Positions 15,627 to 24,134 of a stretch of DNA of 34,180 nucleotides are shown here, in pieces. The notes below the pieces were generated by a model that was not told where the DNA came from, ran no database searches, and saw nothing but the letters and a program-made list of their open reading frames with translations. Position 1 is the stretch's first letter. Each line of letters opens with the position of its first letter. Origin of the DNA: an uncultured Pelagibacteraceae bacterium (GTDB lineage Bacteria; Pseudomonadota; Alphaproteobacteria; Pelagibacterales; Pelagibacteraceae); contig CACGHX010000007.1 in assembly GCA_902573065.1 (NCBI GenBank), positions 1 through 34,180 on the forward strand. The letters are read 5' to 3'. The position numbers and the translations under genes are program-made.

Positions 15627-16124
15627 TTACTTAGAAGCTTTAACTTTTTTCTCAATAAATTCTGGAACATCATCTTCTTTATCGATGAGCTCCTCTTTTT
15701 GATTTTTAGGCTGGAATGCGTAAAGCACGTGCAATTTACAATAAGAAAATCCTTCAATTGGAGATCTACCGCAGAAATAAAAGCCTTCTTGATCTGGATG
15801 ACCTATGGGCCATCTGCAATTATTATCACCTAATTCTTCCAATTTTTTTGGATTCTCAGGTTCAAAGTTTTTATCTAAAAGAATTGATTTAAATCTAGAT
15901 TTTCTACTGATCTGTTTATCGTTTCTATTTTGAACATTTGAAACTTCTTTTTTCTGAGCTACTGATTTTTTATTTGGAGCTCTAGCAGCAAGTTTGAGTC
16001 TGTGAGCTTTTCCAATAACAGCGTTCCTTGTAGTATCACCTAGAATCTCTGCTATTTGGCTTGCTGTATGGCCTTTTTCCCACAATTGTCTTAATTTTTC
16101 TTCTTTTTCTTGTGTCCAACTCAT
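15627..16124 (-). CDS. gcrA: GcrA cell-cycle transcription regulator
   Basis: A 165-residue GcrA homologue. The N-terminal helix-turn-helix MSWTQEKEEKLRQLWEKG... with TTRNAVIGKAHRL is the family signature. A variable basic linker (about 50-95) leads to the C-terminal sigma-binding domain with CRWPIGHP and FCGRSPIEGFSYCKLH. Family knowledge: GcrA acts with RNA polymerase sigma-70 at promoters carrying CcrM-methylated GANTC, and is restricted to alphaproteobacteria. No ribosome site is evident; a palindrome lies in the leader. It is not operon-linked to the arsenate genes by function, although on the same strand. Confidence 0.95.
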   Translation of the reverse strand: MSWTQEKEEKLRQLWEKGHTASQIAEILGDTTRNAVIGKAHRLKLAARAPNKKSVAQKKEVSNVQNRNDKQISRKSRFKSILLDKNFEPENPKKLEELGDNNCRWPIGHPDQEGFYFCGRSPIEGFSYCKLHVLYAFQPKNQKEELIDKEDDVPEFIEKKVKASK

Positions 16125-16130
16125 ATTCGA

Positions 16131-16150
16131 AGAAACTAAATATAGTTTCT
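16131..16150. repeat. 7-6-7 inverted repeat in the gcrA leader
   Basis: AGAAACT (16131-16137) and AGTTTCT (16144-16150) form a perfect palindrome 6 nt before the gcrA start. It could be an operator or a leader hairpin over the initiation region. It is short and AT-rich, so chance is possible. Confidence 0.35.
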
Positions 16151-16261
16151 AAGTACTAAACTAATACATAATCTAGTAGTATTAAAATAAATTAATTAAT
16201 AATTAGGTTGTAAAAAAAGTTTTTCACAGAAAAATTATTTTTTGAAGATATAAGACTACGT

Positions 16262-17077
16262 ATGGTTGAAATTAGTAAAAAATATAAACTTAAAAATACT
16301 GTAACTTTTGGCTTTGTAAATTGGATTGGGTTGTGGACACTTTACAAAAAAGAGGTTTTAAGATTCCTTATTGTTTGGATTCAAACCCTTTTATCGCCAA
16401 TAATTTCATCCTTACTGTTTCTTTTAGTTTTAGCACTAGCGATAGGTAACGAAAGAGCAGACGTTTTAGGTTATCCTTTTATTACTTTTTTAGCACCCGG
16501 ATTAATTGCAATGCAAGTAATACAACAAGCGTTTTCACACTCTTCCTCATCTTTTATGATAGGTAAAATTCAAGGAAACATTGTTGATATTTTATACGCT
16601 CCCCTTTCACCAGGTGAAGTTACAACCGCAGTTGTTTTAGCATCTGCAACCAGAAGCTTTATGATTGCCTTCATATCAATAATAATATTTTATTTTTTAG
16701 TAGATATTGAAATTAGAAATATTTACGCCGTAATTTTTTTCACCTTAATTTCATCCATTATACTTGGTTGTATTGGCGTAATAGCAGGTTTGTGGGCAGA
16801 AAAATTTGACCATATGGCAACAGTAACTAGTTTTATCATTATACCTTTATCGTTCTTATCAGGAACATTTTATTCAATAGAAAGATTACCTCAGATATTA
16901 CAAACAATAAGCAAATGTAATCCCTTCTTCTATATGATCGATGGTTTCAGATATGGTTTCTTAGAAAAATCAGATGGCTCGATTTTTATTGGATCAATCT
17001 ATCTTGTAGGACTAGGAATTTTACTTTGGTTCGTGTCTTACTTACTTTATAAAAAAGGATATAAAATAAAGTCTTAA
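16262..17077 (+). CDS. ABC-2 type transporter permease
   Basis: A 271-residue permease with about six membrane segments (around 40-62, 74-95, 118-145, 153-178, 187-205 and 240-260) and the ABC-2 signature region SFLSGTFYSIERLPQILQ followed by NPFFYMIDGFRYG. This is the YadH/NodJ-like group whose partner ATPase is often encoded nearby; none is in this window. The substrate is unknown; family members export polysaccharides, lipids or drugs. ATG 16262 is the first in frame, though without a clear ribosome site, and a slightly later start cannot be excluded. The stop is 1 nt from argD, so the genes are probably co-transcribed without an obvious functional link. Confidence 0.85.
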   Translation: MVEISKKYKLKNTVTFGFVNWIGLWTLYKKEVLRFLIVWIQTLLSPIISSLLFLLVLALAIGNERADVLGYPFITFLAPGLIAMQVIQQAFSHSSSSFMIGKIQGNIVDILYAPLSPGEVTTAVVLASATRSFMIAFISIIIFYFLVDIEIRNIYAVIFFTLISSIILGCIGVIAGLWAEKFDHMATVTSFIIIPLSFLSGTFYSIERLPQILQTISKCNPFFYMIDGFRYGFLEKSDGSIFIGSIYLVGLGILLWFVSYLLYKKGYKIKS

Positions 17078-17078
17078 A

Positions 17079-18245
17079 ATGTCTGCATTAGCTAAAAATT
17101 ACAACAGAAGAAAAATTTCTTTTAAAAGAGGTAAGGGAAGTTTTCTTTATTCTACAAATGGTAAGAAATACCTAGATTTTGTTCAAGGTATTGCGGTTAA
17201 TTCATTGGGTCATGCAAACCCTTATTTAACTAAAATGATGAATAAACAAGCGAAAAAAGTGTGGCATGTTTCAAATGCATTTTTAATTCCAGAAGGTGAA
17301 AAACTTGCAAGAAGATTAAAACAAAAAACTTTTGCAGATTATGTTATTTTTCAAAATAGCGGTGCTGAAGCCACTGAAGTTGCTGTAAAAGTTGCTAGAA
17401 GATACTTTTATTCAAAAGGGAAACCTGAAAAAAATAGAATACTTTGTATAAAAAATTCTTTTCACGGTAGAACTTTGGCTGCAATTTTTGCAAGTGGATC
17501 TAAGAAAATGACTGAGGGGTTCGGGCCCAAAGTACCAGGGTTTGATCATTTTGACTTTGCTGATCACAAAGGTTTAGAAAAAGCTATTACAAAAAAAACA
17601 GCAGCGATAATGTGTGAAACTGCAATGGGTGAATCAGGAATTAAAGTTATACCTGATTGGTGTTTAAAGGGTTTAAGAAAACTCTGTAATAAGAAAAAAA
17701 TACTCTTAATCCTTGACGAAGTTCAATGTGGAGTAGGTAGATCTGGTAAATTCTTCGCATTTGAACATGCTAAAATAAAGCCTGATATTGTTCCAATAGC
17801 CAAAGGTATTGGTGGTGGTTTTCCAATTGGCGCAGTTTTAATGAATAAAAAGGTGGCACCCGCGATGACAGCTGGATCTCATGGAAGTACTTTCGGTGGA
17901 AATCCTTTAGCAATGAGCGTTGGAAATGCTGTTATGGATCAAATGTTTAAAAAAGGATTTTTACAAAATGTACAAAAATTATCAAAATATTTTATTAATG
18001 AATTAAACCTAATAAAAGAAGATTACCCAGATATAATCAAAGAGGTAAGAGGTATTGGATTATTGATCGGATTACAACTTTTTGAAGATCAGTCAAACTT
18101 TATTAAAAAATTAGAATTAAACAAATTACTTACAATAAGAGCAGGAGAAAATGTAGTCAGAATTCTGCCTCCTTTAAATGTTAAAAAACAAGAAATAGAT
18201 CTTGCGGTAAAAATAATTAGAAAAGTTTGCGAAAATTACAATTAA
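17079..18245 (+). CDS. argD: acetylornithine aminotransferase
   Basis: A 388-residue class-III PLP aminotransferase. Visible sites are SGAEATEVAVKVAR (94-107) for PLP phosphate binding, the DEVQCGVGR motif (213-221) and the Schiff-base lysine K242 in IAKGIGGGFPIGA. It converts N-acetylglutamate semialdehyde to N-acetylornithine in arginine synthesis and may also serve lysine synthesis. argF follows after 2 nt, which argues for argD over other class-III aminotransferases. Confidence 0.94.
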   Translation: MSALAKNYNRRKISFKRGKGSFLYSTNGKKYLDFVQGIAVNSLGHANPYLTKMMNKQAKKVWHVSNAFLIPEGEKLARRLKQKTFADYVIFQNSGAEATEVAVKVARRYFYSKGKPEKNRILCIKNSFHGRTLAAIFASGSKKMTEGFGPKVPGFDHFDFADHKGLEKAITKKTAAIMCETAMGESGIKVIPDWCLKGLRKLCNKKKILLILDEVQCGVGRSGKFFAFEHAKIKPDIVPIAKGIGGGFPIGAVLMNKKVAPAMTAGSHGSTFGGNPLAMSVGNAVMDQMFKKGFLQNVQKLSKYFINELNLIKEDYPDIIKEVRGIGLLIGLQLFEDQSNFIKKLELNKLLTIRAGENVVRILPPLNVKKQEIDLAVKIIRKVCENYN

Positions 18246-18247
18246 AA

Positions 18248-19171
18248 ATGAAAAATTTTATTAATATTTCAGATTTATCAAAAAATGATCTTAGAGCTAT
18301 TATTGATGGTGCTAAAAAAAGAAAATCTGAAAGAGGAAAAATACCTAATTCTCAACCCGATGTAGATTTACCAATAAAAGGTAAAACTATGATTATGCTT
18401 TTTGGAAAACCATCTACCAGAACCAGAATATCTTTTGATCTTGCAGTGAAACAATTAGGAGGCTCTTCAATTATTTTAAACCAAGATGAAATTCATTATG
18501 GTAAAGGAGATGAAACCATAAAAGATACAGCCAAGGTTCTTTCTCAATACGCAGATATTTTGATGATAAGAACAGACTCGCATAATGATGTTGATGAATT
18601 TCAAAAGCATTTAGATATTCCTATTATAAATGGACTAACAGATCTAAGTCACCCGTGCCAAATAATGGCTGACATTTTAACTTTTGAAGAAGCCAAAGGC
18701 GATATAAACGGGAAAACTATTGCGTGGCTAGGAGACGGAAATAATGTATCTAATTCTTTTATTGAGGCAGCAACTAAGTTTAAATTTGAACTTAAAATTG
18801 CTTGTCCAAAAAAATATCAGCCAAATAAAAAAATAGTAAATGAAGCAAAAAAAAATAATTGTAAACTTTTAATTACAGAAGATCCTTTCGAGGCTGCTAA
18901 AGGAGCTGACTGCGTAATGACCGATAAATGGATATCTATGAGCGATAAAGGTGACAAAAAGAAAAAAAAGAAAATTTTAAAAAAGTTTCAGGTTAATAAA
19001 AAGTTAATGAACTCAGCAAAAACAGATGCAATATTTATGCACTGTCTTCCAGCAAGTAGAGACGAAGAGGTTACTAGTGAAGTAATGGACGGAAAACAAT
19101 CTGTAGTTTGGTTACAAGCCTTTAACAGAATTCATGCTCAAAAAAGCATAATTGAGTGGTGTTTAAAATAA
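18248..19171 (+). CDS. argF: ornithine carbamoyltransferase
   Basis: A 307-residue carbamoyltransferase. ATG 18248 is chosen because an upstream in-frame start (18227) lies inside argD and adds only seven poor residues. Catalytic motifs are STRTR (56-60) for carbamoyl phosphate, HPCQ (DLSHPCQIMAD), and HCLP (MHCLPASRDEEV), with the ornithine SMS loop seen as WISMSDKG. It makes citrulline from ornithine and carbamoyl phosphate. A lysine-dense insert (GDKKKKKKILKK) is unusual but lies in a surface loop. The stop abuts the cytochrome stop on the other strand with no base between. Confidence 0.95.
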   Translation: MKNFINISDLSKNDLRAIIDGAKKRKSERGKIPNSQPDVDLPIKGKTMIMLFGKPSTRTRISFDLAVKQLGGSSIILNQDEIHYGKGDETIKDTAKVLSQYADILMIRTDSHNDVDEFQKHLDIPIINGLTDLSHPCQIMADILTFEEAKGDINGKTIAWLGDGNNVSNSFIEAATKFKFELKIACPKKYQPNKKIVNEAKKNNCKLLITEDPFEAAKGADCVMTDKWISMSDKGDKKKKKKILKKFQVNKKLMNSAKTDAIFMHCLPASRDEEVTSEVMDGKQSVVWLQAFNRIHAQKSIIEWCLK

Positions 19172-19702
19172 TTAAGGTTTAGGAAGAGGATTATCACTCA
19201 GAGAGTTCATATACAAAATAACTGACGCTCTATCTTTTTCTTTTTTCAATCCTGCAAAAGCCATTTTTGTCCCTTTGATATGAGCCGTAGGTTTTAAAAG
19301 ATATCCATTCATTTCTTCATAAGACCAAACTTTTCCATGAGCAATTAACGCTTTAGAATATTTATAATCACTTATTGCACCTGATTTTCTACCTAAAACA
19401 CCATATAAAACTGGACCAATTTTATTTTTTCCACCTTTTGCAACTACGTGACAAGCAGAACATTTTTTAAAAACCGCTTTTCCATGCTCTATATCTCCAA
19501 GAGCCAGAAAATCTTTTATATTGAAACTACCAGACCCTGCTGTTGATACTGCAGTTTTTGCAACTGGAGCTTCAACGACATAAGCAGCTTCTTTTGGCTT
19601 TTCTACGTAAAAAATCAAATCTGTTACTTTATCAATTCCAAAAACAACAAGAACTGTAAAGATAATTGCAGCTATAATTTTATTTATTTCAAAACCGTTC
19701 AT
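19172..19702 (-). CDS. cycM: membrane-anchored class-I cytochrome c (CycM type)
   Basis: A 176-residue protein. Residues 6-24 form an uncleaved N-terminal membrane anchor, followed by a roughly 35-residue alanine/valine-rich linker (34-60) and a class-I cytochrome c domain. Haem attachment is CSACH (81-85); the distal methionine is probably M147 in GTKMAFAG. The [13 protein letters not shown] stretch is typical of mitochondrial-like alphaproteobacterial cytochromes c. It would carry electrons from the bc1 complex to the terminal oxidase on the periplasmic side. It converges end to end on argF. Confidence 0.92.
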   Translation of the reverse strand: MNGFEINKIIAAIIFTVLVVFGIDKVTDLIFYVEKPKEAAYVVEAPVAKTAVSTAGSGSFNIKDFLALGDIEHGKAVFKKCSACHVVAKGGKNKIGPVLYGVLGRKSGAISDYKYSKALIAHGKVWSYEEMNGYLLKPTAHIKGTKMAFAGLKKEKDRASVILYMNSLSDNPLPKP

Positions 19703-19797
19703 AAATTTGATAATTAATTAATTATATATCATGAGTTTATTAAAAAAACTTTAACTAAATTTAACATCATTGCGTCCTTGAGCCGCACAATTTTAAA

Positions 19798-20535
19798 ATG
19801 TCAAGAACAGTAATTATTATCCCGTCACGTTTACAAGCTAAAAGGCTTCCAGAGAAACCATTAAAAATTATTAAAGGAAAAGAGATGATTTTGCATGTTT
19901 TAAATTTAGCTATTAAATCCGGTGTAGGAGAAGTAGTGGTGGCAACACCAGATAAGAAAATTTTTGAGTTAATTGAAAAAAACGGTGGCAAGTCCTTTTT
20001 AACAAATAAAACTCATGAAACAGGAACGGATAGAATTTTCGAAGTATTCGAAAAATATTATTCAAACAAACCCGAATTTGTAATTAATCTTCAAGGAGAT
20101 ATGCCCAATTTAGATCCAAAAGAGATTATATCGCTAAGCAATTATCTAAACAAAAATCTTTGCGATGTTGTTACTTTAGCTGCGTCTATAAAAAATGATG
20201 ATGAAATTGAAGATAAAAATGTAGTGAAAGTTTTTACAAAAGATGATCTTAAAAAGTCAAATTTTTCTGAAGCTCTAGATTTTCAAAGAAATATTACTTC
20301 TAAACAAAATAATTTTATTTATCATCATATTGGGATTTATGGATTTACTAATAAAGCTTTAATAAAGTATGTAAATCTTAAAAGAAGTAAGTTAGAATTA
20401 GAAAGAAATTTAGAACAAATGAGAGTGTTAGATAATAATATGAAAATCCATGTTGGACTTGCTAATTCATTACCTTTAAGTGTTGATACAGAAAAAGATT
20501 TACAAGAAATTAAAAAAAACATGGAAAACCAATGA
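19798..20535 (+). CDS. kdsB: CMP-KDO synthetase (3-deoxy-manno-octulosonate cytidylyltransferase)
   Basis: A 245-residue nucleotidyltransferase. N-terminal IIPSRLQAKRLPEKPL is the CTP-binding loop, ETGTDRIFE and NLQGDMPNLDP are the KdsB signature segments, and FIYHHIGIYGF is the usual core strand. It activates KDO with CTP for lipopolysaccharide inner-core synthesis. It overlaps pheA by 4 nt (ATGA). No strong ribosome site precedes ATG 19798. Confidence 0.95.
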   Translation: MSRTVIIIPSRLQAKRLPEKPLKIIKGKEMILHVLNLAIKSGVGEVVVATPDKKIFELIEKNGGKSFLTNKTHETGTDRIFEVFEKYYSNKPEFVINLQGDMPNLDPKEIISLSNYLNKNLCDVVTLAASIKNDDEIEDKNVVKVFTKDDLKKSNFSEALDFQRNITSKQNNFIYHHIGIYGFTNKALIKYVNLKRSKLELERNLEQMRVLDNNMKIHVGLANSLPLSVDTEKDLQEIKKNMENQ

Positions 20536-21377
20536 CCAAGGAAATTGTTGCATTTCAAGGAGAGAAAGGTGCCTATTCACACTTAGCTTGTGAAGAAATA
20601 TTTCCTCAAGCTACTATCAAAACTTGTGCTACTTTTGAAGAAACTTTTAAGATGGCTTCAGAAGATGAAAATATTAAAATAATGGTTCCAATTGAAAATT
20701 CTTTAGCTGGAAGGGTTGCTGATATACATTATTTATTGACAAAATATAAACTTCAAATTTATTCAGAACACTTTCAAAATGTCGAACATAATCTTTTAGT
20801 TAAAGAAGGGACTGAATTAAGAGATATAAAATATGTGCGAAGCCATGTTCAAGCTATAGATCAATGTCAAAAAATCATATCTAAAAACAAATTTAAAACT
20901 ATTATTTCAGCTGATACCGCGGGCTCAGCTAAAGATCTCTCAACAAGTAATGATAAATCAATAGCTGCTATAGCATCTAAATTATCTGCAAAAATTTATA
21001 ATCTAAAAATCTTAAAATCAAATATCGAGGATGATACCGGAAATGTAACTAGATTTTTAATAATGGGTAAAAAAGTAAATCAACCAGAAAATGTCAAAAA
21101 TAAAAAATATATTACAAGCTGTATTTTTAGATTAAAAAGTATTCCAGCTGCCCTTTATAAGTGTTTAGGAGGTTTTGCAACTAACCAGGTGAATTTAACA
21201 AAATTAGAGAGTTTTTCTGTTAAGAATACATTTGATCAAACAAATTTTTATCTTGATATGGAGGGACATATTGAGGACTCTTCAGTTCAAAAAGCTTTAG
21301 AAGAGTTAGGTTTTCATACAGAAAGCTTAGATATTTTAGGTGTTTACGAAGCTGCTGCTTTTAGACAAAAGAAGTAG
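20532..21377 (+). CDS. pheA: prephenate dehydratase
   Basis: A 281-residue monofunctional prephenate dehydratase with no chorismate mutase domain. The catalytic domain (1-180) has GEKGAYSHLA, ENSLAGRV, SADTAGSAKDLS and the key NVTRFLIMG motif. The C-terminal ACT domain (about 195-275) binds phenylalanine for feedback control (SIPAALYKCLGGFA). It makes phenylpyruvate in phenylalanine synthesis. Translation is coupled to kdsB. This kdsB-pheA neighbour pair is common in alphaproteobacteria. Confidence 0.94.
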   Translation: MTKEIVAFQGEKGAYSHLACEEIFPQATIKTCATFEETFKMASEDENIKIMVPIENSLAGRVADIHYLLTKYKLQIYSEHFQNVEHNLLVKEGTELRDIKYVRSHVQAIDQCQKIISKNKFKTIISADTAGSAKDLSTSNDKSIAAIASKLSAKIYNLKILKSNIEDDTGNVTRFLIMGKKVNQPENVKNKKYITSCIFRLKSIPAALYKCLGGFATNQVNLTKLESFSVKNTFDQTNFYLDMEGHIEDSSVQKALEELGFHTESLDILGVYEAAAFRQKK

Positions 21378-21401
21378 TCCACAAATTTTAGTAAACATGT
21401 C

Positions 21402-21431
21402 TTGTAGAATTGATTTTTATATTGATATAAT
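21402..21431 (+). promoter_or_regulatory. promoter of the SRP RNA gene
   Basis: -35 TTGTAG (21402-21407) and a perfect -10 TATAAT (21426-21431) are 18 bp apart. The predicted start, about 6 nt on, coincides with the first G of the SRP RNA closing stem at 21437. Confidence 0.75.
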
Positions 21432-21436
21432 AATTT

Positions 21437-21528
21437 GGAGGCCATTCAGGCGATTTTGATATGTTTAATGTGTCAGGGTGTAACAACAGCAGCACGAACT
21501 TTTGAAAGCGGGTTGTTTGGTCTCCTGA
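21437..21528 (+). ncRNA. ffs: signal recognition particle RNA (4.5S, small bacterial type)
   Basis: The RNA closes with GGAGGCCA (21437-21444) paired to TGGTCTCC (21518-21525). The core of helix 8 is recognisable: GUG (21470-21472), symmetric-loop strand UCAGG (21473-21477), opposite strand AGCAG (21488-21492), then CAC (21493-21495); a lower stem GUUU/GAAC flanks it with an AAU bulge. This is the Ffh-binding domain. The apical part, GU plus loop GUAACA plus AC, is shorter than the usual GGAA-capped stem. Location between pheA and dnaX fits the alphaproteobacterial habit of ffs just before dnaX. With Ffh it targets nascent membrane proteins. The exact 3' end is uncertain. Confidence 0.82.
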
Positions 21529-21532
21529 AACG

Positions 21533-23212
21533 ATGAACAAAAATAAATCAAAAATTCTGGCACTTAAATACAGGCCGAGTACCTTTAAAGAATTAATAGG
21601 TCAGGAAGTAATCTCGGAAACTATTTCAAATGCAATTAAAATGAATAAAACCCCTAATGCCTATCTTTTAACAGGGATTAGAGGTGTTGGAAAAACAACA
21701 ACTGCTCGATTAATTGCAAAGGCATTGAACTGTTTTAAAAATTTTGAAAAAGATGAAAAGTGCGGTGAAAAAGAAACTTGCCACTGTAGGGAAATAGAAA
21801 ATTCAAATCATATTGATGTTCTTGAGATGGACGCAGCGTCTAAAACCGGTATTGATGATGTAAGGGAACTTATTGAAAATTCAAAATATAATCCAACTAG
21901 TGCAAAATATAAAATATTTATTATAGACGAAGTTCATATGCTTTCTAAACAAGCATTTAACGGTTTATTAAAAACACTAGAGGAACCTCCTGAAAAACTT
22001 AAATTTATTTTAGCAACCACTGAAGTTAGAAAAATCCCAATAACAGTTTTGTCGAGATGTCAAAGATTTGATTTGAAAAGAGTAAGTTTAATTGCAATTT
22101 CAAAACATTTAAAAGAAATATGCACTATCGAGAAAGGGAATGTAACCGAGCAAGCGCTAAATATAATTTCTAGAGCCTCTGAAGGATCTGTTAGAGATGC
22201 TGTCTCTCTTCTTGATAGAACATTAATTCACCAAAGCTTAAAACCTGATCAAGCAATTGATGCTAAAGAAGTAAGAGATATGCTAGGTTTAGTAGATAAA
22301 TCTAAGTTGATAAATTTACTTGGTTTTGTATTTAAGGGTGATCAAAAAAATACACTAAAGATTTTTAAAGAAATTTTTGATGATGGTTTAGACGGCAAAC
22401 TATTTTTGAATGATATTCTTGAGATTATATATCTATTAAGTAGAAGAATAAATCTTGGTCCAATTGATAAAGATCTTTTTTTGTCAGAGAACGAGGTAGA
22501 ATTGATTGAGTTAAATAGTAAAAACTTAAATACTAAAGACCTAGCACTATTTTGGCAATTAACCATTAAAACAATTGAGGATTTAAGAACAGTATCAAGC
22601 GAACAATCAGCTTTAGAGATGTACTTAATTCAATTAATGCACATAAAAGATATTGAGGACACTGATACGATTGAAGATTTAACTACGAAAAGTATTAGTG
22701 AACAGCCAGTATCAAAAAAAAAAATTGAAGAGAAAAATATCGAGCAAAACTTAATAAATCCGGTTAAACAACAATTAAAAAGCGTCGAACAAATTAAGGT
22801 TTTTAATGAAAAAAGCGAAAAAAAAAATAATGAAGTAGCTTCAAATTTTGAAATTAAGTCTTTCACAGATTTAATATTTATGGCTGGTAAGGAAAAAGAT
22901 GCTGAACTCAAATTTGATTTAGAAAGAAATGTAAAATTAATCAAATTTGAAAATGGAAAAATTGATATTAATTTCAATGAAAAATTAAATAAAAACTTTA
23001 TTAAAAAATTGTCCCAAAGTTTACTTAAATGGACAAATAAAAGATGGATAATAACTCTAAGTAAAGAAGATGGTGGAAAAACTTTTATGGAAGAAAAAAA
23101 GGACGAAAAGAAAAGACTATTAGAAAATGAAAAAAATACAAATTTATACAAAGAAATTTCAAGTATATTTCCAGATGCTGATTTAACCGATGTAAAGGAA
23201 GAAAATGACTAA
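21533..23212 (+). CDS. dnaX: DNA polymerase III tau/gamma subunit
   Basis: A 559-residue clamp-loader ATPase. The N-terminal AAA+ part has Walker A GIRGVGKTTTAR, a zinc-binding cysteine set (C at KALNCF, EKCGE, ETCHCRE), Walker B IFIIDEVHML and SRC sensor/arginine finger LSRCQRFDL. Domain III follows to about residue 370, then a lysine/glutamate-rich linker and a C-terminal tau-specific domain with poor conservation. The ATG is only about 7 nt after the SRP RNA, without a ribosome site. An A11 run near codon 395 could produce gamma. It overlaps ybaB by 8 nt, as expected for the dnaX-ybaB-recR operon. Confidence 0.95.
   Translation: MNKNKSKILALKYRPSTFKELIGQEVISETISNAIKMNKTPNAYLLTGIRGVGKTTTARLIAKALNCFKNFEKDEKCGEKETCHCREIENSNHIDVLEMDAASKTGIDDVRELIENSKYNPTSAKYKIFIIDEVHMLSKQAFNGLLKTLEEPPEKLKFILATTEVRKIPITVLSRCQRFDLKRVSLIAISKHLKEICTIEKGNVTEQALNIISRASEGSVRDAVSLLDRTLIHQSLKPDQAIDAKEVRDMLGLVDKSKLINLLGFVFKGDQKNTLKIFKEIFDDGLDGKLFLNDILEIIYLLSRRINLGPIDKDLFLSENEVELIELNSKNLNTKDLALFWQLTIKTIEDLRTVSSEQSALEMYLIQLMHIKDIEDTDTIEDLTTKSISEQPVSKKKIEEKNIEQNLINPVKQQLKSVEQIKVFNEKSEKKNNEVASNFEIKSFTDLIFMAGKEKDAELKFDLERNVKLIKFENGKIDINFNEKLNKNFIKKLSQSLLKWTNKRWIITLSKEDGGKTFMEEKKDEKKRLLENEKNTNLYKEISSIFPDADLTDVKEEND
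22714..22728 (+). other. A11 slippery tract with immediate -1 stop in dnaX
   Basis: Eleven consecutive A residues (22714-22724) encode the three lysines of SKKKIE. In the -1 frame the next codons are AAT then TGA (22726-22728), so slippage ends translation at about residue 398, right after domain III, giving a gamma-like product. The +1 frame also stops soon (TAA at 22752). Both ribosomal frameshifting and transcriptional slippage are plausible. Confidence 0.5.
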
Positions 23213-23525
23213 TTTTTCAGACATGTTATCAAAGGCAAAAAAAGTTCAGGAACAAATGAAAGAAGTACAAGAAAATATTAAAAAAATTGAAGTTGAGGGT
23301 ACAGCTGGGGGCAACTTAGTCAAAGTTGTGCTTAAAGGAGATTATGAAATGAAATCAATTATTTTGTCACCGAATGCAAAAAATGAGAAACACGAAATTA
23401 TTAATGACCTTATAATTGCTGCACATAATGATGCCAAAGAAAAATTAAAAAAGAAAACATCAGAGGAACTTCTAAAAGCAACTGGAGTTTCAAATTTTCC
23501 ACTAGATTTTAAACTACCGTTTTAA
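23205..23525 (+). CDS. ybaB: YbaB/EbfC-family nucleoid-associated protein
   Basis: A 106-residue YbaB/EbfC protein. It has the N-terminal helix MLSKAKKVQEQMKEVQENIKKIEVEG, the strand pair AGGNLVKVVLKGDYEMKSI, and the helix DLIIAAHNDAKEKLKKKTSEEL. It binds DNA as a dimer; its role in replication and repair is inferred from constant linkage with dnaX and recR. Its start lies 8 nt inside dnaX, and recR begins directly after its stop. Confidence 0.92.
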   Translation: MTNFSDMLSKAKKVQEQMKEVQENIKKIEVEGTAGGNLVKVVLKGDYEMKSIILSPNAKNEKHEIINDLIIAAHNDAKEKLKKKTSEELLKATGVSNFPLDFKLPF

Positions 23526-24134
23526 ATGAATAATAATATTCCAGAAATAGAAGATTTAATAAAAAAATTCTCAAAACTACCTGGTCTAGGCCCTAAATCT
23601 GCTAAAAGAATTATTTTAAAATTAATTAATAATAAAGAAAATATGATTAAGCCTTTAGCTAAAGTTTTAGCTGCGGTTTACAAAAATGTTTCTCGATGTA
23701 TTGATTGTGGGAATCTCAAAGTTGTAAATCAAAAGTGCATATGTGAAACAGACAATAATAGTTATGATAAAATTTGTGTTGTTGAAAACTTATCTGATAT
23801 GTGGGTTATTGAGTCTGCCAATATTTACAAAGGATACTTTCATATTCTTGGAGGAACACTGAATTCAGATGAAAAATACGAAAAGAAAAATTTATTAATA
23901 GACTCGCTAGTAAAAAGGGTAAAAAAAAATAATTTGAAAGAAGTTATTATTGCTACAAGCGCAACTGTTGAAGGTCAAACCACCGCTCATTATATTGAGG
24001 ATGTTATAAAAAATAACAAGATTAAAGTATCAAAGTTAGGACAAGGATTGCCAGTTGGAGGAGAAATTGAACAATTAGACGACGGTACTTTGGTTTCTGC
24101 TTTCAAAAATAGAGTTCCAGTTTCTAGTGACTAG
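23526..24134 (+). CDS. recR: RecR recombination mediator
   Basis: A 202-residue RecR. Helix-hairpin-helix [13 protein letters not shown] (17-29) is followed by a Cys4 zinc site at C58, C61, C71 and C73 and a Toprim domain (about 82-180) with [15 protein letters not shown] and [15 protein letters not shown]. The second cysteine pair is spaced CIC instead of the usual CxxC, a one-residue oddity. It acts with RecO/RecF to load RecA at gaps. The last 11 nt overlap glcB on the opposite strand. Confidence 0.94.
   Translation: MNNNIPEIEDLIKKFSKLPGLGPKSAKRIILKLINNKENMIKPLAKVLAAVYKNVSRCIDCGNLKVVNQKCICETDNNSYDKICVVENLSDMWVIESANIYKGYFHILGGTLNSDEKYEKKNLLIDSLVKRVKKNNLKEVIIATSATVEGQTTAHYIEDVIKNNKIKVSKLGQGLPVGGEIEQLDDGTLVSAFKNRVPVSSD

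Noticed and set aside
22630-23151. Long minus-strand open frame inside dnaX
   Set aside because: Phenylalanine/serine/leucine-rich mirror of the lysine/glutamate-rich linker; no ribosome site or family.
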